A stretch of 45,961 nucleotides of DNA. Source: Bruticola sp004554425. Its GTDB lineage: Bacteria; Vulcanimicrobiota; Xenobia; Xenobiales; Xenobiaceae. The notes under the pieces are model-generated. The model was given only the letters and a program-made list of their open reading frames with translations. It was not told the DNA's origin and did no database searches. Numbering within the stretch: position 1 is the stretch's first letter; each line of letters opens with the position of its first letter. A program made the translations under genes and the position numbers. The stretch is from contig CATXCY010000019.1 in the NCBI GenBank assembly GCA_958366945.1, positions 1-45,961 of the forward strand, given 5' to 3'. This document shows positions 33,162 through 42,433 of this stretch, piece after piece.

Positions 33162-35144
33162 GTGAGTAATAAATTAACTTCCCGTCAGTACGTAGAGCAG
33201 CTTTTAGAGCGTTCCCATCGTGAACCTAACAATGTTGACTTGCACGTCAGCATAGGCGAAGCTTGTCTGCGCAACGGCGACACTGACGGGGCTTTTAAAG
33301 CTTTCAACAGAGCCGCCGAGTTAGATCCAAGTTCTTATTTTCGCTCTCTTGTCTACGAATGGTCAGGTTATATAAATAGAAAAGCAGGCAAAGTAAGCGA
33401 AGCTATTACCGCCTATAATCAGTGGGCTCAAATTGATAGAGCCAGCAGTTTTCCTTTAGATCGCTGGGGAGCCGTTTTAGCCCGCGAAAATATGGCTGTA
33501 GACTTGCTATTGCTGCGCTCGATGTACAAAAAGCGCCTTGAGCAATCTCCCGACGATCCTGAGTTGCGCGCTTCTTTGGCCTTGTTGTCCTTTGTATTAG
33601 GACAAGATGCCATCGACGAAGAGACAAGTTTATTGGAATTGGCCAGCAGCGCCCTGGAAGCCGAATATGACAGCTTACCCATGCGCTATTTAATGGGCCT
33701 CCTTTATATGCGCATTGCCCACTTTGAAAGCGCCGATTCCGAATTTAAAAAAGTTGTCGAATTAGATCCTGAACAAACTTGGTGCGAATATCGCTTCAAT
33801 CTTAATTGGTCGAGCGAAAGTGCCATGCTTATGCGGGCCCGCATTGCTCATATCCAAAGACGCTACGACGACGCTTTACGCCTTTGCTCCGAGTGCATAG
33901 ACAATTCAGATAAGCTCAATCCTTTTGCTCCCATTGAAGAAATTATTTCTATCCATATGGAGCGCGAAGAATATATCAGAGCTTTACAAATTTTCAGTGC
34001 TTTCGGCCCTTTGCTTACCGAGTCACCTTCTTTGCGCCGCATGTATTCGCGCTGTCTTTTAGGAGCTGGCCAAATTGAGGCAGCGGCCCAAATTTATGAA
34101 AAGGCTCAACCCAAAGAAGTGCCTAAAGCCAATCAGCACTCTCAAATCAATAAATCCACTTCGGAGCAAACAACCGGAATTAAAGATGAAATTGCCGCTG
34201 CTTCAGCTAGCACAACTTTAGAATCAGAGCTTTTGTGTGATAGCGGCGAATATGATAAAGCTATCGAAGCTTGGAAGAAGCTCTTGCTCACCTACCCCGA
34301 CAATTTGAGCTTAACAGCAGATGCTGCTATCGGTGCGGCAAAGGTATATGCTCGCCAAGAGCGTTACGATAAAGCCATTTCCGTTTTGGAAGGTTGCATG
34401 ACTTCCAATCCTAAAGTAGCCAAAAATTTAGAAATATGGAAACTTCTTTCAAATTATTACAAAACTTCCGACCAAACCTTAAAATATCGTTTAGCTCGCA
34501 TCCAAGTTCAGTCTCTCACTCCTGCAGAAGAAGACTCCTTCACTAACGAAATTATCGCCGTACCTGTGCCCAATAGTGGTATCGTAGCTTTGGGTATTAG
34601 TGCCAGAGCTATGGATGGCAGCGGCATAGTAAAAGTGACTGGTACAGAAACTGTGGCTTCCACTATGGAAATTGCCTGGACCTATTTGCGCTCCGAAGCC
34701 AAAAATTTAGGTTTGCCTGATCCCAATGCTTACGATTTCCACATTCATTTGCGCGATATGAGCGCCGATATAAATCGCGAGCTCAATTTGCTTTCTGAAT
34801 ATTTAGGTAGCGAATCTTTGACTGATGAAAACTTAGGCACCGGTGAAGAGCTGGGCTTGGCTTTCCTTTTGGCTATGGTAGGAGCTCTCAGCGGCACTTC
34901 CGGCGGCGCTTTGTGCGTAGTGGGCGGACGCCTCGATTTGCAAGGACGCGTCTATAGTTCGCCTCAGTTAGCTGCCGGTTTGCAACGCATGTATGACGCC
35001 GGCGTAAGGTGGAAGCGCCTTATTTTGCCTCGCGCCATTAACGCCGATATGGAGCATATGCCGCAAACCATTTGGTCGACGCCTAATTTGACCCTTTGCT
35101 CAAATGCTCGTCAAGCTGTCAAAGCTTGGCTTATCGATTCCTAG
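33162..35144 (+). CDS. TPR protein with degenerate Lon-type protease domain
   Basis: The protein has 660 aa from a GTG. Residues 1-450 are TPR repeats (DTDGAFKAFNRAAELDPSS, RYDDALRLCSECIDN, EYDKAIEAWKKLLLTYPDN). Residues about 465-660 follow the Lon protease fold: GIVKVTGTETVASTMEIAW, YLRSEAKNLG, HIHLRDMSADI, LAFLLAMVGALSG, GGRLDLQGRV and AGVRWKRLILPRAINADMEHMP. The Ser-Lys dyad is absent: the PSAG serine is Glu563, and the lysine of GGLKEK is Ala604. About 25 extra residues precede the serine region. The domain should therefore bind rather than cut. No AAA+ domain is fused, but the next gene encodes a ClpC-like AAA+ protein 26 bases downstream. Confidence 0.82.
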   Translation: MSNKLTSRQYVEQLLERSHREPNNVDLHVSIGEACLRNGDTDGAFKAFNRAAELDPSSYFRSLVYEWSGYINRKAGKVSEAITAYNQWAQIDRASSFPLDRWGAVLARENMAVDLLLLRSMYKKRLEQSPDDPELRASLALLSFVLGQDAIDEETSLLELASSALEAEYDSLPMRYLMGLLYMRIAHFESADSEFKKVVELDPEQTWCEYRFNLNWSSESAMLMRARIAHIQRRYDDALRLCSECIDNSDKLNPFAPIEEIISIHMEREEYIRALQIFSAFGPLLTESPSLRRMYSRCLLGAGQIEAAAQIYEKAQPKEVPKANQHSQINKSTSEQTTGIKDEIAAASASTTLESELLCDSGEYDKAIEAWKKLLLTYPDNLSLTADAAIGAAKVYARQERYDKAISVLEGCMTSNPKVAKNLEIWKLLSNYYKTSDQTLKYRLARIQVQSLTPAEEDSFTNEIIAVPVPNSGIVALGISARAMDGSGIVKVTGTETVASTMEIAWTYLRSEAKNLGLPDPNAYDFHIHLRDMSADINRELNLLSEYLGSESLTDENLGTGEELGLAFLLAMVGALSGTSGGALCVVGGRLDLQGRVYSSPQLAAGLQRMYDAGVRWKRLILPRAINADMEHMPQTIWSTPNLTLCSNARQAVKAWLIDS

Positions 35145-35170
35145 TTTTGCCAAAGGGGAAAAAGCAAAAT

Positions 35171-36607
35171 ATGAAACTTTATACTAGCAACTTAGAAAAA
35201 GTAAAAGTTCAAGCCAAAGAAGAGGCCACTAAGCTTAGGCACCAATTTGTTACTGCCGAGCATTTGCTTTTGGCTATTTTGGCCTTGAAAGATTGCCAAG
35301 CAGCTATTTTTTTACGTGGCAAAGGCATAAGCTACACCAAAATTAGCAAAAAATTGGTCGAGCTCTTAGGCCGCGGCTCTAAAAAAGTGGACGATCCTCC
35401 ACGCAGCTTGCGCAATATTATGATGTTTCACAGTGCCGAAGAGTTTGCCCAAACTTACAATAAACCGGTCGGCACGCTCCACTTATTGTGGTCACTTTTA
35501 GACGAGTTTAGCTGTGAAGCTGCCCAAGTTTTAGTTAAAGACGAAGACGAATCGAAACGTTGGTGCTCCGACATTGAAGATATGTTGGCCGAACCGACTA
35601 CGCGTCGTCCCGAAGTGCTCTCTTTCCGCAGCAAAGGCAGTACAGCCGAGCAAAATAATAAATGGCGTCGACGTCTTTCCGAATGTGGCGAAGAGCTCAA
35701 GCGCAACGTTGTGGTACAAGAAGCGGCCATTGATCGCATTGCCGATACTTTAACTCGCTCTTGGGCCGGCTTCTTAGGCAGCAGTCGTCCTATCGCCAGC
35801 TTCCTTTTTGTGGGGCCACGCGGATCGGGCCGCTTAACTTTGGCCCGCAACTTAGCCAAGTTCCTCTTTAACGATTCTGACCGCGTCGCTCGCTTAAGCT
35901 TAGGCGACTTTAGCGATGAAGCCAGGGCAGCTCAACTTATAGGTAGTGGCGGCCAAGATTCACTTTTGGGCGTACTCAATCGTGAGTTTCCTTTTGGCGT
36001 TATCTATATTGAAGACATAGAGCAAGCCCACCCCAAAGCTATGGAATGTATCCATCAAATTTTGGAGCGTGGCCGCTTCATGACTAGTGACGGCAGTCGT
36101 CTCGATTTCCGCGATCATATTATTATTCTCTCTTTGTCTATCGACGCTGAATTTTTCAAAAATGCCAACGTCGGTTTCCGCAAGAGCAAAGACAAAGAAG
36201 ACAGTTCCCAAGATCAGTATGAGCGCTTGCTTATGCCCGATATTGAAACGGTATTGCGCTCAGATACTATAAGCTTAGTGGACGAAACGGTTTTCTTCCC
36301 GCCTATCAGCGACAAAGATTTACTTAAATTGCTGGATACTTGGATTGACGAACTGGCCAAAGAGCTTAAGCACGAGCACAACCTTACTTTAAGTGTGGAT
36401 GAAACTGTAAAAGTTTATCTCATCAAGAAAAATGAAGATGTGGGCCACGGAGCCGCTTCTTTGCATCGTCTTTTCTCTAGAGAGGTTGGCAGCTTTGTGG
36501 CTAAAGCGCTGCTGGATCGCCAAATTAGTCGCGGAGACAATATTTTGCTTACTGAGCAAGACAAAGTATTATCTGTTACACAGCAGCCCAAAAGTCCAAA
36601 AAATTAG
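35171..36607 (+). CDS. ClpC-like protein with degenerate AAA+ motor
   Basis: The protein has 478 aa from an ATG at 35171 with AAGGGG 12 bases upstream; the frame runs back into the previous gene. It has a Clp N-terminal domain (about 1-145, HQFVTAEHLLLAILAL) and a single D2-type AAA+ domain; D1 is missing (ClpC has about 820 aa). Motor residues are changed: Walker A is GPRGSGRLT (Lys to Arg221, Thr to Leu222), Walker B IYIEDIEQAH has E281-D282 where DE is usual, the arginine finger of FLNRIDE is Leu369 (TISLVDE), and the sensor-2 Arg of GARPLRR is Ala429 (GAASLHR). The overall D2 pattern is still clear. Likely a non-hydrolysing adaptor or scaffold. It is paired with the pseudo-Lon gene. Confidence 0.85.
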   Translation: MKLYTSNLEKVKVQAKEEATKLRHQFVTAEHLLLAILALKDCQAAIFLRGKGISYTKISKKLVELLGRGSKKVDDPPRSLRNIMMFHSAEEFAQTYNKPVGTLHLLWSLLDEFSCEAAQVLVKDEDESKRWCSDIEDMLAEPTTRRPEVLSFRSKGSTAEQNNKWRRRLSECGEELKRNVVVQEAAIDRIADTLTRSWAGFLGSSRPIASFLFVGPRGSGRLTLARNLAKFLFNDSDRVARLSLGDFSDEARAAQLIGSGGQDSLLGVLNREFPFGVIYIEDIEQAHPKAMECIHQILERGRFMTSDGSRLDFRDHIIILSLSIDAEFFKNANVGFRKSKDKEDSSQDQYERLLMPDIETVLRSDTISLVDETVFFPPISDKDLLKLLDTWIDELAKELKHEHNLTLSVDETVKVYLIKKNEDVGHGAASLHRLFSREVGSFVAKALLDRQISRGDNILLTEQDKVLSVTQQPKSPKN

Positions 36608-36695
36608 TTTTCTTTAGCTCTATGGCAAGATAGTAAAAAGAACTGCCTTGCCGTTAGTTTTATTTTATACCTTTTTAGGAGAGCCGTTTATATTT

Positions 36696-38825
36696 ATGAA
36701 ATTTACCTCTCGCCTTTTAGCTTTAGCTTGCCTTATCAGTTTGCCTCTTTCCGCTTGGGCTGCTCCCTCAGTTTCAGCAGAAGGCAACGCTCCCTCGACA
36801 TCTCCTACTGTCGCTGTGTCGGCTCCTCAAGCAACCCTTTCCACTGCCCAAGTTAATAAATTTGTTGAAGAAAGCATTGCTAAATTACAAACAATGCAAA
36901 AAGAAGGGCGCAATTTTCAAATTAGCGACGCTGCTTGGATCGACAAATTAAGCAAAATGCTCGGTACTGATAGTATTGAAGTACCCGATCTGGACAATTT
37001 ACCTCAAAAACATAGGGTAGATTGCCGCATAACTTGGGAAAAATTGGCCCAAACGAAAAATGGTGTTTCAGTCTTGCTCAACACTTTAGTAACTATGCAA
37101 GCGGCCACCAACCTCACTTATCAAACTTTTATCGGCCCTGACTATGAAGTGCCAGTTTATAACAAAGCTATTTTTGCCACTATGCAACCTCAATATAGCA
37201 GCACTTCTCTATTAAAATTGCGCGATCTGGCCTTGCGCAATCGAGTTTTCCGTATCAATCTTAACGAAAAAAACGGCTTAATTACTACTAGCGATATTCC
37301 TGAAGACGAAAATCCCGAAATGTCCAGCCGTGCTTGGGTAACAGATACTATTCATGCTGGCCTCTTAGAAACAGAAGTCAGCCCCAAAGCTTGGACTGAA
37401 GCTTTAAATACTTTGGCTAAGTTTTATACTGGCCCAGTAGAGCAAAAAGCTTTTGACAAAGCGATTGCCGATCCTAAATCATATCGCGAAGGCGGCCCAA
37501 TAGAAGGCGTAGCTCATATTTTTTATCCCAACACTTTAGAGCGAGACCAAAACTGGTTTAATAATAAACGCTTAGAATCACACGGTCTGGCTTTACGCGC
37601 TTTTATGGCTGCTTTGCGTGATGGATACTTAAAACATTGGGATCGCGGTATAGACAATCCTTCTCCACAATTTTTGCAAGCTATAGTAAATTTAACAGCT
37701 TATTTTGTCAGTATCGATTATTCTAGCGCTCCTTCAGCTGGCAACTGGGAAGAAGTTCCCTTCCCCGGCGGCTTAACTTGGGATACCCAAGCTATCAACG
37801 ACGCTTTAGATGAAGTACTCGATATTATGTACAATAAAGCTTACGATTCCGATAAAGGTATCGTCAGATTGCGCCAAGCTTTGCGTTGCCAAAAGCACGG
37901 TGATATTTTTAGCCGTCGTCAAGATATAGAAAAAGCCTTTAAACGCGGTATAGAGCGCGTGCGTAAAACTTATTATGCTGAAAGTCCAGGCAACCGCGAG
38001 AAAGATATTTCCTTAGCGCTGCTTTCTTCTACCCAAGTGCAATTAGATGATAACTATTTGACCAGTGTGCGCAAACATATCGATAATTTGCAAATGTTGG
38101 AAAAATCTTTAGTCAGAGAGCATGGAGCTTTGCGCTACGCTCCTTTTAATTTGACCTTAAAGGACGGCAATAAGGCCCTTTCTCCGGATAGCTACTTAAA
38201 CTTAAATTATAATATTGCTTGCGATCCTGAAGGCCATGTCAATTTGGCTTGGCACGATATATTAAAAGAATTTGGCTCTAAAGATGCCAGCGAAGCCGAC
38301 GTGTTTATGGCCCGCTCCCAATTAACAGCTCCAAACTGTGAAGCTCAATGGTTTTTAGTTTCCGATTTGGCTCGCGGTTATGCTGAACAAGCTCAAGCCA
38401 TATATGAAAAAGCTGCCAGCCGCGTTAAGCCTAACCAAAAGCCACAACTGAACCAAGCCGAAGAAAAATTAGTAAGCAAATGTTTAGCTGGAGCTAACCG
38501 CAATATCAATCGCGCTTATGCACGTATTACTCCAGAAACTGTTACTGTAAAAGCTAATGGCGCTCCGGCTCCGGCTTGGTCTGTACCCGAAGCTTGGCAA
38601 TGTGTCAGTACCTTGCCTCCCCATTCACAAAAAGCTTACTTACCCGGTGTAAATACACCTTTAACCTGGGCTGAAGCTTCATTGTGGATGGCGACCAACC
38701 ACTATATAGCTGTGCTGACTCGCTTAGAATCGTTGCGCGGCGGCCATGTCCATCACGGCCCTTCAGCAGCCAATCCACAGACAAATTTTAGTGAATATAT
38801 TTGGACTAAGCCCAACGCCAAATAA
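36696..38825 (+). CDS. large exported protein, possibly alpha/alpha-barrel
   Basis: The protein has 709 aa from an ATG at 36696 with AGGAGAG 12 bases upstream; an earlier ATG at 36648 would hide the signal peptide. The signal sequence (MKFTSRLLALACLISLPLS) is cleaved near AWAAPS. The mature chain is mostly helical with Trp- and Tyr-rich turns (NNKRLESHGLALRAFMAALRDG, FPGGLTWDTQAINDALDEV, HGALRYAPFNLTLKDG, WAEASLWMATNHYIAVL). This resembles the helical barrel of GH15-like glucan hydrolases, but no catalytic Glu pair can be assigned safely, so the call is tentative. It may be cotranscribed with the pseudo-Lon and pseudo-Clp genes, 88 bases downstream. Confidence 0.65.
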   Translation: MKFTSRLLALACLISLPLSAWAAPSVSAEGNAPSTSPTVAVSAPQATLSTAQVNKFVEESIAKLQTMQKEGRNFQISDAAWIDKLSKMLGTDSIEVPDLDNLPQKHRVDCRITWEKLAQTKNGVSVLLNTLVTMQAATNLTYQTFIGPDYEVPVYNKAIFATMQPQYSSTSLLKLRDLALRNRVFRINLNEKNGLITTSDIPEDENPEMSSRAWVTDTIHAGLLETEVSPKAWTEALNTLAKFYTGPVEQKAFDKAIADPKSYREGGPIEGVAHIFYPNTLERDQNWFNNKRLESHGLALRAFMAALRDGYLKHWDRGIDNPSPQFLQAIVNLTAYFVSIDYSSAPSAGNWEEVPFPGGLTWDTQAINDALDEVLDIMYNKAYDSDKGIVRLRQALRCQKHGDIFSRRQDIEKAFKRGIERVRKTYYAESPGNREKDISLALLSSTQVQLDDNYLTSVRKHIDNLQMLEKSLVREHGALRYAPFNLTLKDGNKALSPDSYLNLNYNIACDPEGHVNLAWHDILKEFGSKDASEADVFMARSQLTAPNCEAQWFLVSDLARGYAEQAQAIYEKAASRVKPNQKPQLNQAEEKLVSKCLAGANRNINRAYARITPETVTVKANGAPAPAWSVPEAWQCVSTLPPHSQKAYLPGVNTPLTWAEASLWMATNHYIAVLTRLESLRGGHVHHGPSAANPQTNFSEYIWTKPNAK

Positions 38826-38867
38826 TCGCCCCTCGGGCAATTGGCGCACCACACATACTTTAACGCC

Positions 38868-38916
38868 AAAACAGCGTGACGATATGCTTTCCTAGCTGTC
38901 ACACACGCTGTTTTTT
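38868..38916 (+). terminator. terminator after the large exported protein gene
   Basis: AAAACAGCGTG (38868-38878) pairs with CACGCTGTTTT (38904-38914), ending in a T run. Confidence 0.8.
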
Positions 38917-38971
38917 ATGGGCCAATAGCCAGTTTGTAACGCCCATCTTAACCGAACAGCCGATAAATGCA

Positions 38972-39007
38972 AAGCGCCCCCGCCAACCATTTTGGGCGGG
39001 GGCGCTT
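38972..39007 (-). terminator. terminator of metallopeptidase gene
   Basis: A 13-bp GC-rich stem (AAGCGCCCCCGCC with GGCGGGGGCGCTT) lies just downstream of the minus-strand stop; TTTGCATTT follows. Confidence 0.75.
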
Positions 39008-39036
39008 ATCTAGAGCACCAGATTATCAGCTAAAAA

Positions 39037-40509
39037 TTAGGCGATAATAGTGTTCTTTTCGATAACCATGTTACCATCGATCCAACGAACGACACCAGCG
39101 TAAGGTACGCCGTCTTTATCGAACAGATCTTTGGTCTGAAGGGTCTGGTTGGGCTCGGTGTAGAGAATGCGACCGGCATCGATCAAACGCTTCATGTCGT
39201 GCTTGAGGTCGGCAGCCTCGGGACGAGTGGCGTCGCTAGCGTACATCTTGTCGGCATCGACTAAAGTGTCGACTTTGGCGCCGGAGAACATACCGAAGTC
39301 GCCATCTAAGGATACAGTCATAGAACGAGTATTTCTCATACCGTAATCGGGAGTCTCGTTAATGCTCATACCATCTTGCAAAATGTTGCGACCAACGAAA
39401 GCGTTGCGCAAAATTTCTTGGTTCTTGCCACCCATGTGCTCACGATCGGCTTTGAGCATGCAATTGGCCATCTGCTTATAAGTGAAGTCGCCCTTAGGAG
39501 CATCCTTCAAAGTAGCAGCGTAAAGGTTGATGAACTGCTGGCCACAATCTTTGATGGCCTGAGCAGCGGTCATACCTTCTTCTTCCATACCACGCTTGAC
39601 CATTACAGTGAAGGCGTCGTACATAGCGCCGGTATAAACCTGAGACCAACTGTGCATCTCGGTGCCTAAGCCACCCTTAGGAGGATTCTCGGGCAAAGTT
39701 TTGGGATCGACCCATTTGAACTTATTGTTGGCATTACGGATATTGTTGCGGCTGGTGTCGCCAGTAGCGTGACCGATAACGGTACCCAACTCTTCACCGG
39801 TAAGAGACAAGCTATTGTCTTTGGTGAGGTCGCCGCCAGTTTGCTGAGCGACTAATTCGCAAGTAGCGTCATCTTGAGTAGCCATCATGAAACCAGTCAT
39901 GTCGGCGAAAGACTCGTGGAACCCACCGGGATCAGGACTCCAAGCTTGCAAATATTCGGGGTGTAAACCGTCGAGCATAGCGTGGCCAACTTCGTGAGAA
40001 ACGACTTCGCCAGACTGACCGGAATATACCATCTCGTTGGTAGCGGGATCGACAGCGTGGAAGAAGTTCACGGAGATGTCTCTGCGAGAATAGTAAGCGT
40101 TAAGCATCTCGCCGCCATCGGGAACGATCTTCATCTTATCGGTAGGGCCGGCCCACGGAATCTTCTCGCCGTAAGCATCTTGGAACATTTGCAAAGTGTT
40201 ATTTACAGTAGCAAATACGTGAGCAGAGGTGAACTCTTTGGGCTTAGCTTTCTGATCGTAAACGAAAGTGCCCTCATCGTTGGCTTTCAAGCTGCCACTC
40301 AACTTGGTGCGCTCGGTAGAAATGGTGCTTCCTTTTAAGCCTTTGCTGATAGTTACGCCGTCAACTTCAGTAGTACCGGCGGATTTTACCAGCTGGTCCT
40401 GAGAGTTGTAAGAGAACTCAATGTTTTCAGCCTGCTGAGCTGAGGGCTTGCTAAATACGCCCTGTACATTGTAGTTGTTGTAACTGGGGGTGCTGATTGA
40501 ACCTATCAT
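39037..40509 (-). CDS. thermolysin-like zinc metallopeptidase (HEVGH)
   Basis: Predicted gluzincin peptidase of 490 aa. The zinc site is VVSHEVGHAMLDG (H172, E173, H176) with the third ligand Glu199 in GGFHESFADMTGF. This is the M4/M36 arrangement. The region before it (SAHVFATVNNTLQMFQDAYG, NAYYSRRDISVNFFHAVDP) and after it (GLGTEMHSWSQVYTGAMYDAF) also follows M4-type logic, the latter near the expected His. No signal peptide is seen: the chain begins MIGSISTPSYNNYNVQG. It may therefore act inside the cell or leave by a non-Sec route. GGAGG lies about 15 bases before the ATG. The gene is monocistronic. Confidence 0.87.
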   Translation of the reverse strand: MIGSISTPSYNNYNVQGVFSKPSAQQAENIEFSYNSQDQLVKSAGTTEVDGVTISKGLKGSTISTERTKLSGSLKANDEGTFVYDQKAKPKEFTSAHVFATVNNTLQMFQDAYGEKIPWAGPTDKMKIVPDGGEMLNAYYSRRDISVNFFHAVDPATNEMVYSGQSGEVVSHEVGHAMLDGLHPEYLQAWSPDPGGFHESFADMTGFMMATQDDATCELVAQQTGGDLTKDNSLSLTGEELGTVIGHATGDTSRNNIRNANNKFKWVDPKTLPENPPKGGLGTEMHSWSQVYTGAMYDAFTVMVKRGMEEEGMTAAQAIKDCGQQFINLYAATLKDAPKGDFTYKQMANCMLKADREHMGGKNQEILRNAFVGRNILQDGMSINETPDYGMRNTRSMTVSLDGDFGMFSGAKVDTLVDADKMYASDATRPEAADLKHDMKRLIDAGRILYTEPNQTLQTKDLFDKDGVPYAGVVRWIDGNMVIEKNTIIA

Positions 40510-40756
40510 CTTTTAGTACTTGGAACCTCCACGTATTTATGGCGAGGATCTGAGAAATCAAAAACCTTCACAGTCATTTTACCCAAGCGAACAAGAAAAA
40601 CTGTTGCTTTATTTTGAACAAAAGAGCAAAATGCGCCATAAAATAGGAAAATCTGGGTCTTCCTGTTTTTTCCAGCAAGGCCCAGACCTTCAACGCTAGT
40701 CTATTTCTCCCTTTTTATGGGGTAATTGAGACATTTTAAGCGGATCAGCTTCTCAA

Positions 40757-41833
40757 TTAGGCGATGGTAATATCGTGGTTGAGATAGACGTCCTGAATGG
40801 CGTGGATGAGGCGAGCGCCTTCTTCCATAGGACGCTGGAAAGCTTTACGTCCGCAAATCAGACCGATACCGCCAGCGCGCTTGTTGATAACAGCGGTTCT
40901 GACAGCTTCGGCTAAGTCGTTGGAGCCGGAAGGTCCGCCGGAGTTAATTAAGCCCATGCGGCCCATGTAGCAATTGGCTACCTGGTAACGGCAGAGGTCG
41001 ATGGGATGATCGCTGCTCAACTCGGTGTACATGCGCTCATCTTTTTTGCAGAAACCGATCTTCTTGAAAGCGCCATTTACAGTAGGCAATTTCTGTTTGA
41101 TAATGTCGGCTTCGATAGTCACGCCAATGTGGTTGGCCTGGCTGGTCAAATCGGCGGCGGTATGATAGTCTACGCCATCAACCTTGAAAGCGTCATTACG
41201 GGCATAGCACCACAAAATGGTGGCCATACCGAGCTCGTGGGCTTCATGGAAAGCCTGAGCGATTTCTACGATCTGACGACGAGAATCTTCACTGCCGAAG
41301 TAGATGGTAGCGCCAACAGCGATAGCACCCATATCCCAAGCTTCACGCACGGTTCCGAAAAGGATCTGCTTGTAAGAGTTGGGATAGGTGAGCAACTCGT
41401 TGTGGTTGAGCTTTACAACGAAAGGAATTTTGTGAGCGTACTTGCGAGCTACAGAGCCCAAGACGCCGAAAGTAGAAGCAACAGCGTTGCATCCGCCTTC
41501 GATGGCCAACTTAACAATATTTTCCGGATCGAAGTAAGCGGGATTGGGAGCGAAAGAAGCGCCAGCGCTGTGCTCGATGCCTTGGTCAATAGGCAAAATG
41601 GACAAGTAGCCAGTGTTGGCTAAACGGCCGGTGCCGAACAATTGCTGCAAGCTGCGCAACACTTGGGGCTTACGGTCGGAGTCGCAATAAATGCGGTTGA
41701 CCACATCTCCGCCGGGAAGGTGGAGCATTTTTTTATCGATAGTTTTGCACTCGTGCTGAAGCAAAGACTCAGCTTCAGTACCCAAAAGCTCTTCAATTAC
41801 GGAAGTCTTCGTTGTGTCGACGTTCAATAACAT
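40757..41833 (-). CDS. fbaB: fructose-bisphosphate aldolase, class I (DhnA/FbaB type)
   Basis: Cleaves fructose-1,6-bisphosphate to triose phosphates in glycolysis or runs in reverse in gluconeogenesis, via a Schiff base. It has 358 aa. Typical segments are LSILPIDQGIEHSAG, YFDPENIVKLAIEGGCNAVAS, PFVVKLNHNELLTYP, DMGAIAVGATIYFGS, a nucleophile-region ADIIKQKLP (Lys) and the phosphate-binding GLINSGGPSGSNDL and GGIGLICGRKAFQRP. AAAGGAA lies 12 bases upstream of the ATG. With pgi and pta it fits a sugar-fermenting metabolism. The gene stands alone. Confidence 0.95.
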   Translation of the reverse strand: MLLNVDTTKTSVIEELLGTEAESLLQHECKTIDKKMLHLPGGDVVNRIYCDSDRKPQVLRSLQQLFGTGRLANTGYLSILPIDQGIEHSAGASFAPNPAYFDPENIVKLAIEGGCNAVASTFGVLGSVARKYAHKIPFVVKLNHNELLTYPNSYKQILFGTVREAWDMGAIAVGATIYFGSEDSRRQIVEIAQAFHEAHELGMATILWCYARNDAFKVDGVDYHTAADLTSQANHIGVTIEADIIKQKLPTVNGAFKKIGFCKKDERMYTELSSDHPIDLCRYQVANCYMGRMGLINSGGPSGSNDLAEAVRTAVINKRAGGIGLICGRKAFQRPMEEGARLIHAIQDVYLNHDITIA

Positions 41834-41989
41834 GAAAACAAGATATTCCTTTCTAAAAATCGGCTTTTCACTTCGCTTAAAATGATTATTACCTGCTAAA
41901 TTTTCTAATTAGAGCTGAAGTTTTTGGCGCTTAGATTAAAAGATAAGTCTGAATATGCCTATATATTGTTTTTTTATGCGTACAATTTT

Positions 41990-42433
41990 TTATTCGCAAA
42001 CTTCACCCGTTTGATAACAAACATAGATGTATTCTCGCGATTGATAATAAAAATCGGTATTATAGTTGGAAATAGCATCACTTATCCATGATGTATACAC
42101 AGCCATCAAATTAGTAATAACTTGCTTTTCATCGTCACCGCAGACATCTTCAATTAAGCGCTCGTAAACTTCCCCTATCGTCCAGTAGTCAGGCACCAAA
42201 TAACGACAAGCAGCCACATTGTCAAAAGTACCTTCAGGAATAGAATAATTGGTAATAAAATCGTCAGCCGTTTTAGCTATAGGCTCACAGTGAAATACGT
42301 CGGCATAATTGTATATCCGAGTTATAGTTTTTTTTCCTAAAAATTTCACTAATTCCGAGCGTTTAAGCTTGCGCTCTCGGCCAATAAATTCTAACAAGCT
42401 GCAAGTATAAAATAAATCGTTATTGTTTTTCAT
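41990..42433 (-). CDS. putative antitoxin partner of the ART-like toxin
   Basis: The protein has 147 aa, mostly helical, with no signal peptide. The N-terminal part (LLEFIGRERKLKRSELVKFLGKKTITRIYNYADVFHCEP) and the middle (DDFITNYSIPEGTFDNVAACRYLVPDYWTIGEVYERLI) follow a pattern I associate with proteins encoded next to DUF3990 genes (DUF3791-like neighbourhood). Its start overlaps the end of the upstream gene by 14 bases, so the two are translationally coupled. Its role as antitoxin is inferred from pairing and size only. Base composition is more AT-rich than that of the neighbouring fba gene. Confidence 0.6.
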   Translation of the reverse strand: MKNNNDLFYTCSLLEFIGRERKLKRSELVKFLGKKTITRIYNYADVFHCEPIAKTADDFITNYSIPEGTFDNVAACRYLVPDYWTIGEVYERLIEDVCGDDEKQVITNLMAVYTSWISDAISNYNTDFYYQSREYIYVCYQTGEVCE

